A DNA stretch of 13,156 nt, taken from positions 1 through 13,156 of the forward strand of contig JAGRCC010000879.1 in assembly GCA_020433785.1 (NCBI GenBank), in the 5' to 3' direction. Position numbers and translations under genes: made by a program. The stretch is from Anaerolineae bacterium. Its GTDB lineage: Bacteria; Chloroflexota; Anaerolineae; 4572-78; J111. Position 1 is the stretch's first letter, and each line of letters opens with the position of its first letter. The notes beneath the pieces are model-generated. The model was not told the DNA's origin, searched no databases, and was given only the letters and a program-made list of their open reading frames with translations. Of the stretch, positions 6,469 to 12,221 are shown piece after piece.

Positions 6469-6816
6469 TTACTGATCGTCTTGCAATCGGCTGGCCAGAA
6501 AGGTGGCAAAGTCCTTGAGCTGCCGGCGTTCTGGCTCCGGCAGCCGGCGCGCTAGCGTGATTATCTCCTCAATGAGCTGCTCCCCGCTCATATCGTCCGG
6601 TTGCTGGCCAAGCTGATCTAACCGCTCTACCGCCTCGATGGACAGGTCAAACGCCTTGGCCAGCCCCCTGTAAAATTTTGGTCCCGGTTGTTTGGTCCCG
6701 GAAAGTACGTGTGACAAATAACTTTGGCTTATGCCCATTCTGTTCGCCAACCCGGTAATGCTCAATCCCTCGTTACTGATCCGAGTTTCAATCCAGTCGT
6801 TTAGAAGTTTTCCCAT
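6469..6816 (-). CDS. XRE-family phage repressor
   Basis: A 115-residue DNA-binding regulator. Residues 17-60 form a Cro/C1-type helix-turn-helix (LSITGLANRMGISQSYLSHV, then LSGTKQPGPKFYRGLAKAFD); the C-terminus (about 78-112) is helical (LPEPERRQLKDFATFLASRL) and probably mediates dimerisation. There is no S24 peptidase domain, so induction by RecA-stimulated self-cleavage is not expected. It is transcribed away from the early operon and most likely represses the rightward promoter at 6850-6879. ATG 6816 has no ribosome binding site, but TAAAAT stands exactly six bases upstream, so the message may be leaderless like lambda cI from PRM. Confident as an XRE regulator; the identity as lysogeny repressor rests on context. 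Confidence 0.88.
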   Translation of the reverse strand: MGKLLNDWIETRISNEGLSITGLANRMGISQSYLSHVLSGTKQPGPKFYRGLAKAFDLSIEAVERLDQLGQQPDDMSGEQLIEEIITLARRLPEPERRQLKDFATFLASRLQDDQ

Positions 6817-6822
6817 GTCTCT

Positions 6823-6828
6823 ATTTTA
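6823..6828 (-). promoter_or_regulatory. Candidate -10 of the repressor gene, leaderless spacing
   Basis: TAAAAT on the minus strand ends six bases before the repressor ATG. The sequence 17 bases upstream (AATAAA) is a poor -35 and abuts the -35 of the rightward promoter, so activation by a bound regulator is plausible. An alternative is TTAATA, a 17-base spacer and TATTAA a little further upstream, which would give a short leader. Confidence 0.4.
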
Positions 6829-6849
6829 CAACGAGTTAATAGATATTTA

Positions 6850-6879
6850 TTGACTTTTTATTAATTATCGTGATAAGAT
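6850..6879 (+). promoter_or_regulatory. Early rightward promoter with operator over the -10
   Basis: TTGACT (6850-6855), an 18-base AT-rich spacer and TAAGAT (6874-6879) with the extended TGA just upstream form a strong sigma-70-type promoter. The palindrome TTATC-GT-GATAA (6865-6876) overlaps the start of the -10, and an imperfect palindrome AATAGATATTTATT covers the -35 edge (about 6838-6851). Either is a sensible binding site for the repressor encoded on the other side. Arms ACAACG (6829-6833 region) and CGTTGT (6885-6890) also form an inverted pair around the whole region. Confidence 0.75.
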
Positions 6880-6922
6880 ATGCCCGTTGTCATAAATCAA
6901 TCACTTAGTCAAGGAGATTGCT

Positions 6923-7132
6923 ATGAAAAAATTTCACAAGAAAATTACCGTACAAGCGGCGGTTCACCCGGAGACGGCCAGCCAGATCCGGGCAGCAGCC
7001 ACCAGGGAGGAGATCAGCGTCAGTGAGCTGATCCGGCGCATCCTGGAAGAGATTTACCCAGCGGTGCAGTATGTTAAGCGGGAAGAGAGGGATCAAAAAA
7101 AAATGATGATCGGGCTTAGGGAGGCGGCATGA
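6923..7132 (+). CDS. Ribbon-helix-helix DNA-binding protein (Arc/CopG type)
   Basis: A 69-residue protein. A beta strand (KKITVQAAVH, residues 6-15) followed by helices at 16-28 (PETASQIRAAATR) and 33-45 (VSELIRRILEEIY) is the ribbon-helix-helix fold used by Arc, MetJ and CopG-like repressors. It should dimerise and bind DNA by the strand. The start has AAGGAG seven bases upstream, and it is the first gene of the early operon, in the position of a Cro-like second regulator or a copy-control protein. Its last codon overlaps the next ATG (ATGA), so the next gene is translationally coupled. Fold confident; target unknown, with the switch region or the origin repeats as candidates. Confidence 0.8.
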   Translation: MKKFHKKITVQAAVHPETASQIRAAATREEISVSELIRRILEEIYPAVQYVKREERDQKKMMIGLREAA

Positions 7133-7329
7133 ACGCCCACATACACGTACTAAGCCCCAAGCTAATTAACATCTACCTGCAGGAGCGAGAGACGTTTGAT
7201 CAGATCCCGGGCCAGGCGATCAAGCCGGCGCATTTTGATAAAGGTCACATCTACGAAAAAAAGTTCGAGGCCGGCGAAGGGCTGGCCATTGCGTTTTTGT
7301 GGTTCGACCGGACGCGGGGCAAAGAATAA
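7129..7329 (+). CDS. Small early protein, unrecognised (66 aa)
   Basis: A 66-residue protein whose ATG overlaps the stop of the preceding gene by four bases, supporting coupled translation. It has mixed composition with a hydrophobic-aromatic strand near the C-terminus (GLAIAFLWFDR, 50-60) and no membrane segment or recognised motif. It is followed by the hairpin-rich leader of the replication gene. It may be an early regulator or inhibitor, but nothing in the sequence fixes this. Confidence 0.55.
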   Translation: MNAHIHVLSPKLINIYLQERETFDQIPGQAIKPAHFDKGHIYEKKFEAGEGLAIAFLWFDRTRGKE

Positions 7330-7334
7330 TAAAA

Positions 7335-7445
7335 ATTAGGGCCGTTCCTGTAAGCCCGGCCCTAATGGGGTGTGGATTGCCAGCGAGGTGTCCCCTTTTT
7401 TGGCAGTCCTATTGTAGTTTGAGCCAAATCAAAATTCAATAGGAG
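7335..7445 (+). promoter_or_regulatory. Structured leader: three hairpins, last one hides the ribosome binding site
   Basis: Hairpin 1 has perfect ten-base arms ATTAGGGCCG (7335-7344) and CGGCCCTAAT (7357-7366). Hairpin 2 pairs GGATTGCCA (7374-7382) with TGGCAGTCC (7401-7409), including one T-G pair. Hairpin 3 pairs TCCTATTG (7407-7414) with CAATAGGA (7437-7444). Hairpin 3 covers most of the AGGAG (7441-7445) that serves the ATG at 7456. Hairpins 2 and 3 share bases 7407-7409 and so compete. This is the layout of a translational switch. Hairpin 1 has a T-rich tail only on the minus strand, so it could also stop antisense transcription. Confidence 0.55.
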
Positions 7446-7455
7446 AATAGAACAT

Positions 7456-8160
7456 ATGTCTGAAATTAATGATGTTAATTCGGATAGCCAACAAACTACC
7501 GGATTTTTTACCAATGTGGCCGGCTACGTCCTACCACCGGAAACCTGGAAGTTAGTAAATGGTGACTATGGGAAAGCTGAAATGAGAGTGGTCTTGTGCC
7601 TGCTGTTATCGACCTTTGAGATCGGACACCAGGCGGAATTTTTGGGCTTCAATGATTTGGTCGAACTGACCGAAATGAGCAAGGCCTCAGTGTCCAAAGC
7701 TCTCAAGTTGGCGAAGGACCAAGGTTTAGTTTTGGAAACACCGATGGGTTATCAAATTGCCTTAAAAGGGGTTGTTTCCAAAAGTGAACCCATGTCATGT
7801 CATGTTTTAAAAGATCATACTCATGTGCATGATCATGGGACTAACATACCATGTCATGAGTTCAGTTTTGGAAACTCGAATTTTGAACGGCAAAAAATCT
7901 TCGAGCGACTTTCCAAAAGTGGACTTGCGCCCAAGGTTGCCCATGATATTGCCTTCGCCGGTCGCTACCCTCTTGAGCAAATTGAGCGGCAGATCGATTT
8001 CTACGAATTTGAGATCGAAAACGAATTGATCCCGGCTAACTGTTGGAACATGCCAGGCTACTTAGTCAACCGGATCAAATTCAACAAACAACCTCCCAAG
8101 CAGATGACCCAAGGCGAAAAGACATGGTTCGACGGCGATGAGGATTTGGTGATGCGATGA
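7456..8160 (+). CDS. Phage replication initiation-like protein, winged helix
   Basis: A 234-residue protein with the build of phage replication proteins of the lambda O / DnaD-like group. Residues about 35-105 form a winged helix (KAEMRVVLCLLLSTFE, FNDLVELTEMSKASVSKALK, then DQGLVLETPMGYQI as the wing). Residues 107-142 are a histidine-rich linker (HTHVHDHG). Residues 145-210 are a second helical region ending NMPGYLVNRIKFN, the pattern seen at the end of phage replisome-loading proteins. It probably binds the origin and recruits host helicase machinery. The DNA coding for the linker carries a repeat cluster that may be that origin. Start ATG 7456 is served by AGGAG ten bases upstream, which a leader hairpin can hide; the stop overlaps the next ATG. 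Function is inferred from architecture. Confidence 0.75.
   Translation: MSEINDVNSDSQQTTGFFTNVAGYVLPPETWKLVNGDYGKAEMRVVLCLLLSTFEIGHQAEFLGFNDLVELTEMSKASVSKALKLAKDQGLVLETPMGYQIALKGVVSKSEPMSCHVLKDHTHVHDHGTNIPCHEFSFGNSNFERQKIFERLSKSGLAPKVAHDIAFAGRYPLEQIERQIDFYEFEIENELIPANCWNMPGYLVNRIKFNKQPPKQMTQGEKTWFDGDEDLVMR
7774..7924 (+). repeat. Iteron-like repeat cluster, candidate replication origin
   Basis: A 16-base sequence GTTTCCAAAAGTGAAC (7774-7789) recurs inverted at 7860-7875 with one mismatch and directly at 7909-7924 (CTTTCCAAAAGTGGAC) with two. Between the first two copies CATG occurs eight times in 68 bases (7791, 7796, 7801, 7822, 7828, 7834, 7850, 7855), including the direct run CATGTCATGTCATG, a second CATGTCATG at 7850-7858 and the perfect palindrome CATGATCATG (7828-7837). 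An AT-rich stretch follows (about 7876-7900). Iterons in the linker of an initiator gene followed by AT-rich DNA is the lambda ori arrangement. Confidence 0.65.
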
Positions 8161-8720
8161 AAGATTGGGAAGAAAAAGCCATTCTGCAACAGCTGCGCCG
8201 GGAGCAGCGGGATCGGGAAATGTGGCAGCGGTTCGCCGGCCGGCTGGCCAGAAAAGCCAACTACCGGAAGGCCAGAGCCAAGGAACGCAAAATTTTGGCC
8301 AAAATCAAACAGCGCGGCTTTTCGGTTATGGCCACGGGCCACAATGATCGCTTCGATGCGTGGATCGGCGGGGCGCGGGTTGAGGTCAAATATAGCCACT
8401 GGAAGCAAAAGGCGCAGGGCGGATGTTATCAGGCTCAAATCCGCAACCAGGTCGCCGATGTGGTGATCTTCGATGCGATCAACGGCACAGACCATTTTTT
8501 CATCATCCCCATGCCGGCCGTCGCCAATCGGAGAACGGTCGAGGTCTGTAGTTACGATGTGACGGCTTACAAAGGCCAATGGGCTGATTACCTGGAAGCG
8601 TGGGAGCTGCTGGCCGGCGCGGTCGAAGCGGCGCCCTCGCTGCCGGTGCAGCTAGAGCTATTTTTGGACAGCGACAGCGGGATCGCGAAAATCGAGGAAA
8701 GGGTGTCCAAAAATGGGTAA
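8157..8720 (+). CDS. PD-(D/E)XK-like nuclease
   Basis: A 187-residue protein. After a strongly basic helical N-terminus (residues 1-52), the segment 55-108 reads FSVMATGHNDRFDAWIGGAR, then VEVKYSHW, then YQAQIRNQVADVVIF. Asp67 with Glu76 and Lys78 in a VEVK strand fits the catalytic core of the PD-(D/E)XK nuclease fold, and the Gln-rich helix (91-98) follows as in resolvase and restriction-like members. It could resolve branched replication intermediates or cut DNA during phage replication or recombination. Its ATG overlaps the stop of the replication gene (ATGA), so the two are coupled. The C-terminus (150-187) has an EL-x-x-GAVEAAP helix and a LELFLDS strand without known role. Fold probable, biological substrate unknown. 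Confidence 0.7.
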   Translation: MKDWEEKAILQQLRREQRDREMWQRFAGRLARKANYRKARAKERKILAKIKQRGFSVMATGHNDRFDAWIGGARVEVKYSHWKQKAQGGCYQAQIRNQVADVVIFDAINGTDHFFIIPMPAVANRRTVEVCSYDVTAYKGQWADYLEAWELLAGAVEAAPSLPVQLELFLDSDSGIAKIEERVSKNG

Positions 8721-9165
8721 CATTCGCTTTGGTTACACCTACGTGTCTAAATCCAACGCCCCTAGCCTCAGAGTACGCTTAAGCTGTGTCTGTGATGCGC
8801 TGGACGTGTTACAGGAGGAGATCGAAGCCCTGGACATTGAAATCAAGAATTTGCGAAAACAAGGCATCACCCAAGCTAGCCCCTACTGGATGCGCAAAGA
8901 TGACCCGCAGGGCAAGCCGGACCAACTAGAACTAACCCATCCCATCGATAGCGCCTACTTTCAGGAAAACGGGACACGGCGCGAGTACATCGGGGTCAAG
9001 CCGGATAAAATCGCGGCGGCGTTGGCCAGCATCGAGCGGGGGCAGCGGGTCGAACGTATCAAAGACCTGATGACCCGCAAGCAATCGCTTTTGCGTAACA
9101 TCGAGCGCCAGATCGGGCTGCTGGAGATAATGGCCAGAGGGGAACAGCGGTCTTTGGACCTGTGA
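8713..9165 (+). CDS. Coiled-coil early protein, unrecognised (150 aa)
   Basis: A 150-residue protein overlapping the nuclease gene by eight bases, with GGAAAGG about ten bases before ATG 8713. Residues 28-55 (VLQEEIEALDIEIKNLRKQ) and 112-145 (RIKDLMTRKQSLLRNIERQI) are charged helices likely to pair as a coiled coil. The centre (59-106: YWMRKDDPQGK ... RREYIGVKPDKIAAALASIE) resembles short sequences of the form 'R-x-YIG-x-(D/P)-x-KI-x-x-A' seen in small mobile-element proteins of unknown role. I do not recognise a named family. Its place after the initiator and nuclease suggests an accessory replication or recombination protein. Confidence 0.6.
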   Translation: MGNIRFGYTYVSKSNAPSLRVRLSCVCDALDVLQEEIEALDIEIKNLRKQGITQASPYWMRKDDPQGKPDQLELTHPIDSAYFQENGTRREYIGVKPDKIAAALASIERGQRVERIKDLMTRKQSLLRNIERQIGLLEIMARGEQRSLDL

Positions 9166-9166
9166 T

Positions 9167-9210
9167 TTTGGGACACGGCCGCATGTTCCGGAAAAAATTT
9201 TTGTCCAAAA
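9167..9210. repeat. 44-bp hairpin repeat, copy B
   Basis: Arms TTTGGGACA (9167-9175) and TGTCCAAAA (9202-9210) enclose 26 bases, the same spacing as copy A at 6422-6465. The right half of the centre is also shared (CCGG, then A-rich, then T-rich just before the right arm), in the same orientation on the plus strand. It starts one base after the stop codon of the 150-aa gene. Confidence 0.55.
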
Positions 9211-9242
9211 AAATGAGGGCTGCCCGTGCGCGGGAAACCCTC
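9207..9242 (-). terminator. Terminator-like hairpin, minus-strand reading
   Basis: GAGGG (9215-9219) pairs with CCCTC (9238-9242) and CCCG (9223-9226) with CGGG (9231-9234) around a TGCG loop. On the minus strand a run of seven T follows (9213-9207). No minus-strand gene ends here, so it may block antisense transcription into the early operon, or it is a leader hairpin of the next plus-strand gene. Confidence 0.4.
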
Positions 9243-9282
9243 AAGACACCTGTTGCAAGTAAACACATTGAACGGAGTCAAT

Positions 9283-9837
9283 ATGTCAACTAACACCATA
9301 TTAGACCAAAGTGCGGTCTATATCAAGAGTCAGGGGAGGAAATCTAAAATTCGGCCGCTGGTCCGGCTTGATGGGCCGTACGGCTACATCGATTTAGGTG
9401 ACATCGAGATTGGCCACGAAGCCGGCACTCTGGCCAGCATCTTGAGAAGATTGGCCAGCGAACTTGAGCCCAAAATTTCCCGCCGGCAAAATTATGCAGC
9501 TCAGGCAAACGTTCCTGCCGAGTTGGCCAGTCCAGAGACCGCATGGCCCTACCTGGTCCAAAGATTTCCCTGGTTGTTTGAGGGGATTGAGACCGGATCG
9601 GAGCCATACGCCGATTACCTCAAGGAACAGCAGCTAGAAACCGACTTGGAGCGTGTAGCGGATTTGGGACCGGAGCCGGCCCTAGCCGACTTATCCGAAC
9701 GGCTGTTCTCAGAGCGTTCTTATGGCGGCGCTAGGTATAAATACCTCAAAAAGCTGCAAAATCGCTTAAAAGTGGCTTCTACTCCTCACAGACAAGCCGC
9801 TACAGAGCAACCAGACTCCCGACGTAAGGCGGCGTAG
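9283..9837 (+). CDS. Early-operon protein, unrecognised (184 aa)
   Basis: I start this at ATG 9283, which has GGAG about five bases upstream, giving 184 residues; a reading from 9226 would begin inside a hairpin with no site. The N-terminal third (residues 20-62) alternates strands and a helix (KIRPLVRLDGPYGYIDLGD, then GTLASILRRLASELE). The middle (86-118) is aromatic and acidic (AWPYLVQRFPWLFEG). The C-terminus (145-184) turns basic (YKYLKKLQNRLK ... RRKAA), suggesting nucleic-acid contact. No family recognised. It is separated from the upstream genes by repeat B and a hairpin, so it may be regulated differently from them. Confidence 0.6.
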   Translation: MSTNTILDQSAVYIKSQGRKSKIRPLVRLDGPYGYIDLGDIEIGHEAGTLASILRRLASELEPKISRRQNYAAQANVPAELASPETAWPYLVQRFPWLFEGIETGSEPYADYLKEQQLETDLERVADLGPEPALADLSERLFSERSYGGARYKYLKKLQNRLKVASTPHRQAATEQPDSRRKAA

Positions 9838-9847
9838 AGTAGTAGAA

Positions 9848-10078
9848 GTGGCCAACAGCGACCGGAAACCCAAATTCTACTTGAGAAAGTCCTTTAACTA
9901 TGACGATTGGTACTGTATCTGTCAGGTGTCCAACAACGTGATGGTGGCGGAAATACCCAACCAGGAGCTAGCCGAGCTAATCCTAGAATTTCTCAATGAG
10001 CTGCCCCGGTCGATAGTGGCCAGGGCCAAACAAAAGGCCATTTATAAGCATTTGGGGAAGAGGGATAATCCAAAGTGA
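9848..10078 (+). CDS. Small last gene of the early operon, unrecognised (76 aa)
   Basis: A 76-residue protein starting at GTG 9848, ten bases after the preceding stop, with no good ribosome binding site, so it is probably translated by coupling. Residues 10-36 form strands (KFYLRKSFNYDDWYCICQVS, then VMVAEIP), followed by a helix (QELAELILEFLNELP, 39-53) and a basic helical tail. The composition is that of a real protein, not a chance reading frame, but no family is recognised. It is the last gene before the phage-host junction; a weak stem (AAGAGGG with CCCTTTTT, around 10058-10085) and a T-rich tail may end the operon. Confidence 0.5.
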   Translation: MANSDRKPKFYLRKSFNYDDWYCICQVSNNVMVAEIPNQELAELILEFLNELPRSIVARAKQKAIYKHLGKRDNPK

Positions 10079-10459
10079 ACCCTTTTTATTTTTCCGGTTT
10101 TTATTACGCATAATCTTTACTAATCGAAGTAAAAATGCATCGCAAAAATGAACGTGGCTAACGCTCAAATAAATCCAATGTAGTTAAATTCATCCTAATA
10201 AGCCCCCAAAGCGTCCTAGATAACTCTAGCTATTATGGCTGCCCGCTAATGTATCTTACGGATCAATCGTAAAATCATTGCCGGCTTAACGGCGTCGTAT
10301 TTTGAAAATGGCTAACTTCCATATCTAAGTTTTGGGTTTTGTAAAGATCTGGGCTGGCATAACACTATGCGAAAAACATTGATGAAATGAGTGTGCGTAA
10401 TTGGTAGGCTCATGCTACAATGACGCTCACGTTTATTCACCCTAACAGAAGCGACAAAA
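10079..10459. other. Gene-free junction, probable phage-host boundary
   Basis: These 381 bases contain no plausible gene on either strand and are more AT-rich than both flanks. The first part (10079-10110) is T-rich and may complete a terminator for the early operon. The last 50 bases hold the promoter of yhhQ. I saw no tRNA gene, no recognisable insertion sequence end and no repeat that could be named as an attachment site; with only one end of the element in the window, an att core cannot be identified. The functional change from phage-like to core metabolic genes happens here. Confidence 0.5.
10413..10421 (+). promoter_or_regulatory. Extended -10 promoter of the yhhQ-era-galK operon
   Basis: TGCTACAAT is an extended -10 (TGn plus TACAAT at 10416-10421). 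No good -35 is seen 16-18 bases upstream, which is tolerated by extended -10 promoters. Transcription would start near 10428 and leave a leader of about 32 bases before ATG 10460. Confidence 0.55.
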
Positions 10460-11173
10460 ATGAACAAATCCTACAAATATTACGACTTTATTATGGCCCT
10501 GTTTGTGGCGGTGTTGTTAATTAGCAACATTGCCTCCTCAGCCAAAATTATTGACTGGGGCGTGTCGATTTTTGGACTGCCGCTGGCTTTTGACGCCGGC
10601 ACGCTGCTGTTTCCCATCAGCTATATCTTTGGCGACATTTTAACCGAGGTCTACGGCTACAAGAGAGCCAGGCGGGTCATCTGGTCCGGATTTGGCGCGG
10701 CCCTGCTGATGTCAGTCACGTTTTGGCTGGTGGGGATTATGCCGGGTGAGGCGCTCTGGGAAGAGTATGCCGGCCAAGCCGCTTACGAAGCCATTTTGGG
10801 CGGGGTAGCGACGGGCGGGATTATTTTTGCCAGTCTAGGCGCTTATTTTGCCGGCGAATTTTCCAACAGCTATATCCTGGCGCGACTAAAAGTGGCCACC
10901 CAAGGCCGCTGGCTCTGGCTGCGAACCATCGGCAGCACCTTGGTTGGGGAAGGCATCGATACGGTATTTTTTGTGGTCTTGGCCACTCTGTTTGGCGTCT
11001 TTCCCTGGGAAATCGCGCTTAGTCTGATTACCGCTAACTACATCTTTAAGGTCGCTATAGAAGTGATATTTACCCCCGTCACTTATGGGATTGTTGACTT
11101 CTTGAAAAAAGCCGAACAGGAAGATTATTACGACCGTGAGACCAACTTTAACCCCTTTTCGCTGGCCTCTTAA
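10460..11173 (+). CDS. yhhQ: Queuosine precursor transporter
   Basis: A 237-residue inner-membrane protein of the YhhQ / queuosine precursor transporter family, which imports the deazapurine precursors used to make queuosine in tRNA. Around six hydrophobic segments are visible, starting at residues 9-30 (DFIMALFVAVLLISNIASSA). Family hallmarks are the LAFDAGTLLFPISYIFGDIL segment (40-60), the following TEVYGYKRAR(R) loop, and the late EGIDTVFFVVLATLFG segment (about 163-180). Length fits the family (about 220-240). It is the first gene of a tight operon, three bases before era. No preQ1 riboswitch can fit in its short leader. This is host chromosome. Confidence 0.95.
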   Translation: MNKSYKYYDFIMALFVAVLLISNIASSAKIIDWGVSIFGLPLAFDAGTLLFPISYIFGDILTEVYGYKRARRVIWSGFGAALLMSVTFWLVGIMPGEALWEEYAGQAAYEAILGGVATGGIIFASLGAYFAGEFSNSYILARLKVATQGRWLWLRTIGSTLVGEGIDTVFFVVLATLFGVFPWEIALSLITANYIFKVAIEVIFTPVTYGIVDFLKKAEQEDYYDRETNFNPFSLAS

Positions 11174-11176
11174 CTT

Positions 11177-12214
11177 ATGAGCGATCCATTTGACCTGCTT
11201 GAACAGTTCGAGGCCGATGATGACGAGTCGCCCCTGCTCATCGATGAGTCGCTGCCGGCCAATCATCGATCCGGGTTTGTGGCGGTGGTGGGCCGGCCTA
11301 ACGTCGGCAAATCGACCCTAATGAACCGGCTGCTTGGACAAAAAGTAGCGATTGTTAGCCGCAAGCCGCAAACCACTCGCAATCAACTGCTGGGTATATT
11401 GACCTTACCAACGGACCTGCACCCGAACATCTCAACGCCGGCTCAAATTATCTTTATCGATACACCGGGCATCCATACACCGCATAACAAGTTAGGCGAA
11501 ATTCTAGTGGACGCGGCGATGACCGCCATCCCCGACGCCGATGTGGTCTTATGGTTGGTCGATGCCTCCGAGCCGCCCACGGCTGAAGACAGCTTGGTCG
11601 CCCAAGCCATTACCGATGCCCAAACCAAGCTGGCTCAACAGGACGAGCCACCCATTCCGGTTTTGTTAGTGCTCAACAAGATCGATTTACTTGCTCCGGA
11701 CCAACTGGTTGACCTGGAGCAGCCGTTTTTGGCGCTCTCCCCTACCGCGAGTTGGCTGCCTATTTCGGCAACTCGCGGCACGAATTTGCAGGAACTGCTC
11801 CACCGCCTAATCGACCAGTTGCCGTTAGGACCGCGCTACTTTCCGGAAGAGCAAGTCACCGATCAGCAAATGCGCTTTATGGCCGCTGAGTTAGTGCGCG
11901 AAGCCGCATTGACCGTGCTGCATCAGGAAGTACCCCATGCCCTGGCCGTCTACATCACCGACTTTAAAGCCCGAAGCGAAACCTTGACCTACGTCGGCGC
12001 CAATATCGTGGTCGAACGGAAATCGCAAAAAGGGATTGTCATTGGCAATTCCGGCCAAACCTTGAAGAAAATCGGCCAGATTGCCCGCAAGCAAATTGAG
12101 GATTTGGTGGGGACTAAGGTCTACTTGGAATTATGGGTTAAAATTAGGCCCAAATGGCGTAAGAACGAGAATGATTTACGCTGGTTCGGCTATGCGAAAA
12201 CAAATCAAGGGTGA
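11177..12214 (+). CDS. era: GTPase Era, small-subunit ribosome assembly factor
   Basis: Era binds the 3' end of 16S rRNA and helps mature the 30S subunit at the membrane-cytosol face. All parts are present: G1 GRPNVGKS (39-46), G2 TTRNQ (66-70), G3 DTPG (95-98), G4 NKID (167-170), G5 SAT (197-199), and a C-terminal KH domain with the GxxG turn G-N-S-G (290-293) and the closing [10 protein letters not shown] segment. At 345 residues it is longer than the usual 300 because of an acidic N-terminal extension (1-33) and short insertions in the G domain. ATG 11177 lies three bases after the yhhQ stop without a ribosome binding site, so translation is probably coupled. Host core gene. Confidence 0.98.
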   Translation: MSDPFDLLEQFEADDDESPLLIDESLPANHRSGFVAVVGRPNVGKSTLMNRLLGQKVAIVSRKPQTTRNQLLGILTLPTDLHPNISTPAQIIFIDTPGIHTPHNKLGEILVDAAMTAIPDADVVLWLVDASEPPTAEDSLVAQAITDAQTKLAQQDEPPIPVLLVLNKIDLLAPDQLVDLEQPFLALSPTASWLPISATRGTNLQELLHRLIDQLPLGPRYFPEEQVTDQQMRFMAAELVREAALTVLHQEVPHALAVYITDFKARSETLTYVGANIVVERKSQKGIVIGNSGQTLKKIGQIARKQIEDLVGTKVYLELWVKIRPKWRKNENDLRWFGYAKTNQG

Positions 12215-12221
12215 TTTCCCC

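Noticed and set aside
7335..7366. Hairpin after the 66-aa gene as a rightward terminator
   Set aside because: The stem is perfect, but no T tract follows on the plus strand; the T-rich side lies on the minus strand.
8058..8579. Long open frame on the minus strand (173 codons) opposite the nuclease gene
   Set aside because: It is antisense to a gene with overlapping, coupled neighbours and recognisable motifs; the minus-strand product has no coherent domain and its composition is that of a complementary shadow.
8661..8713. Third copy of the TTTGGGACA hairpin repeat
   Set aside because: The arms are similar, but spacing is 33 instead of 26, the centre differs, and it lies in coding sequence; kept only as a weak relative in the findings.
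10422..10459. preQ1 riboswitch before yhhQ
   Set aside because: Some queuosine transporter genes carry one, but the predicted leader is only about 32 bases and lacks a stem followed by the A-rich tail with a pairing partner.
10079..10459. tRNA gene or attachment core at the junction
   Set aside because: No cloverleaf-like set of arms was found, and without the other end of the element no direct repeat can be compared.
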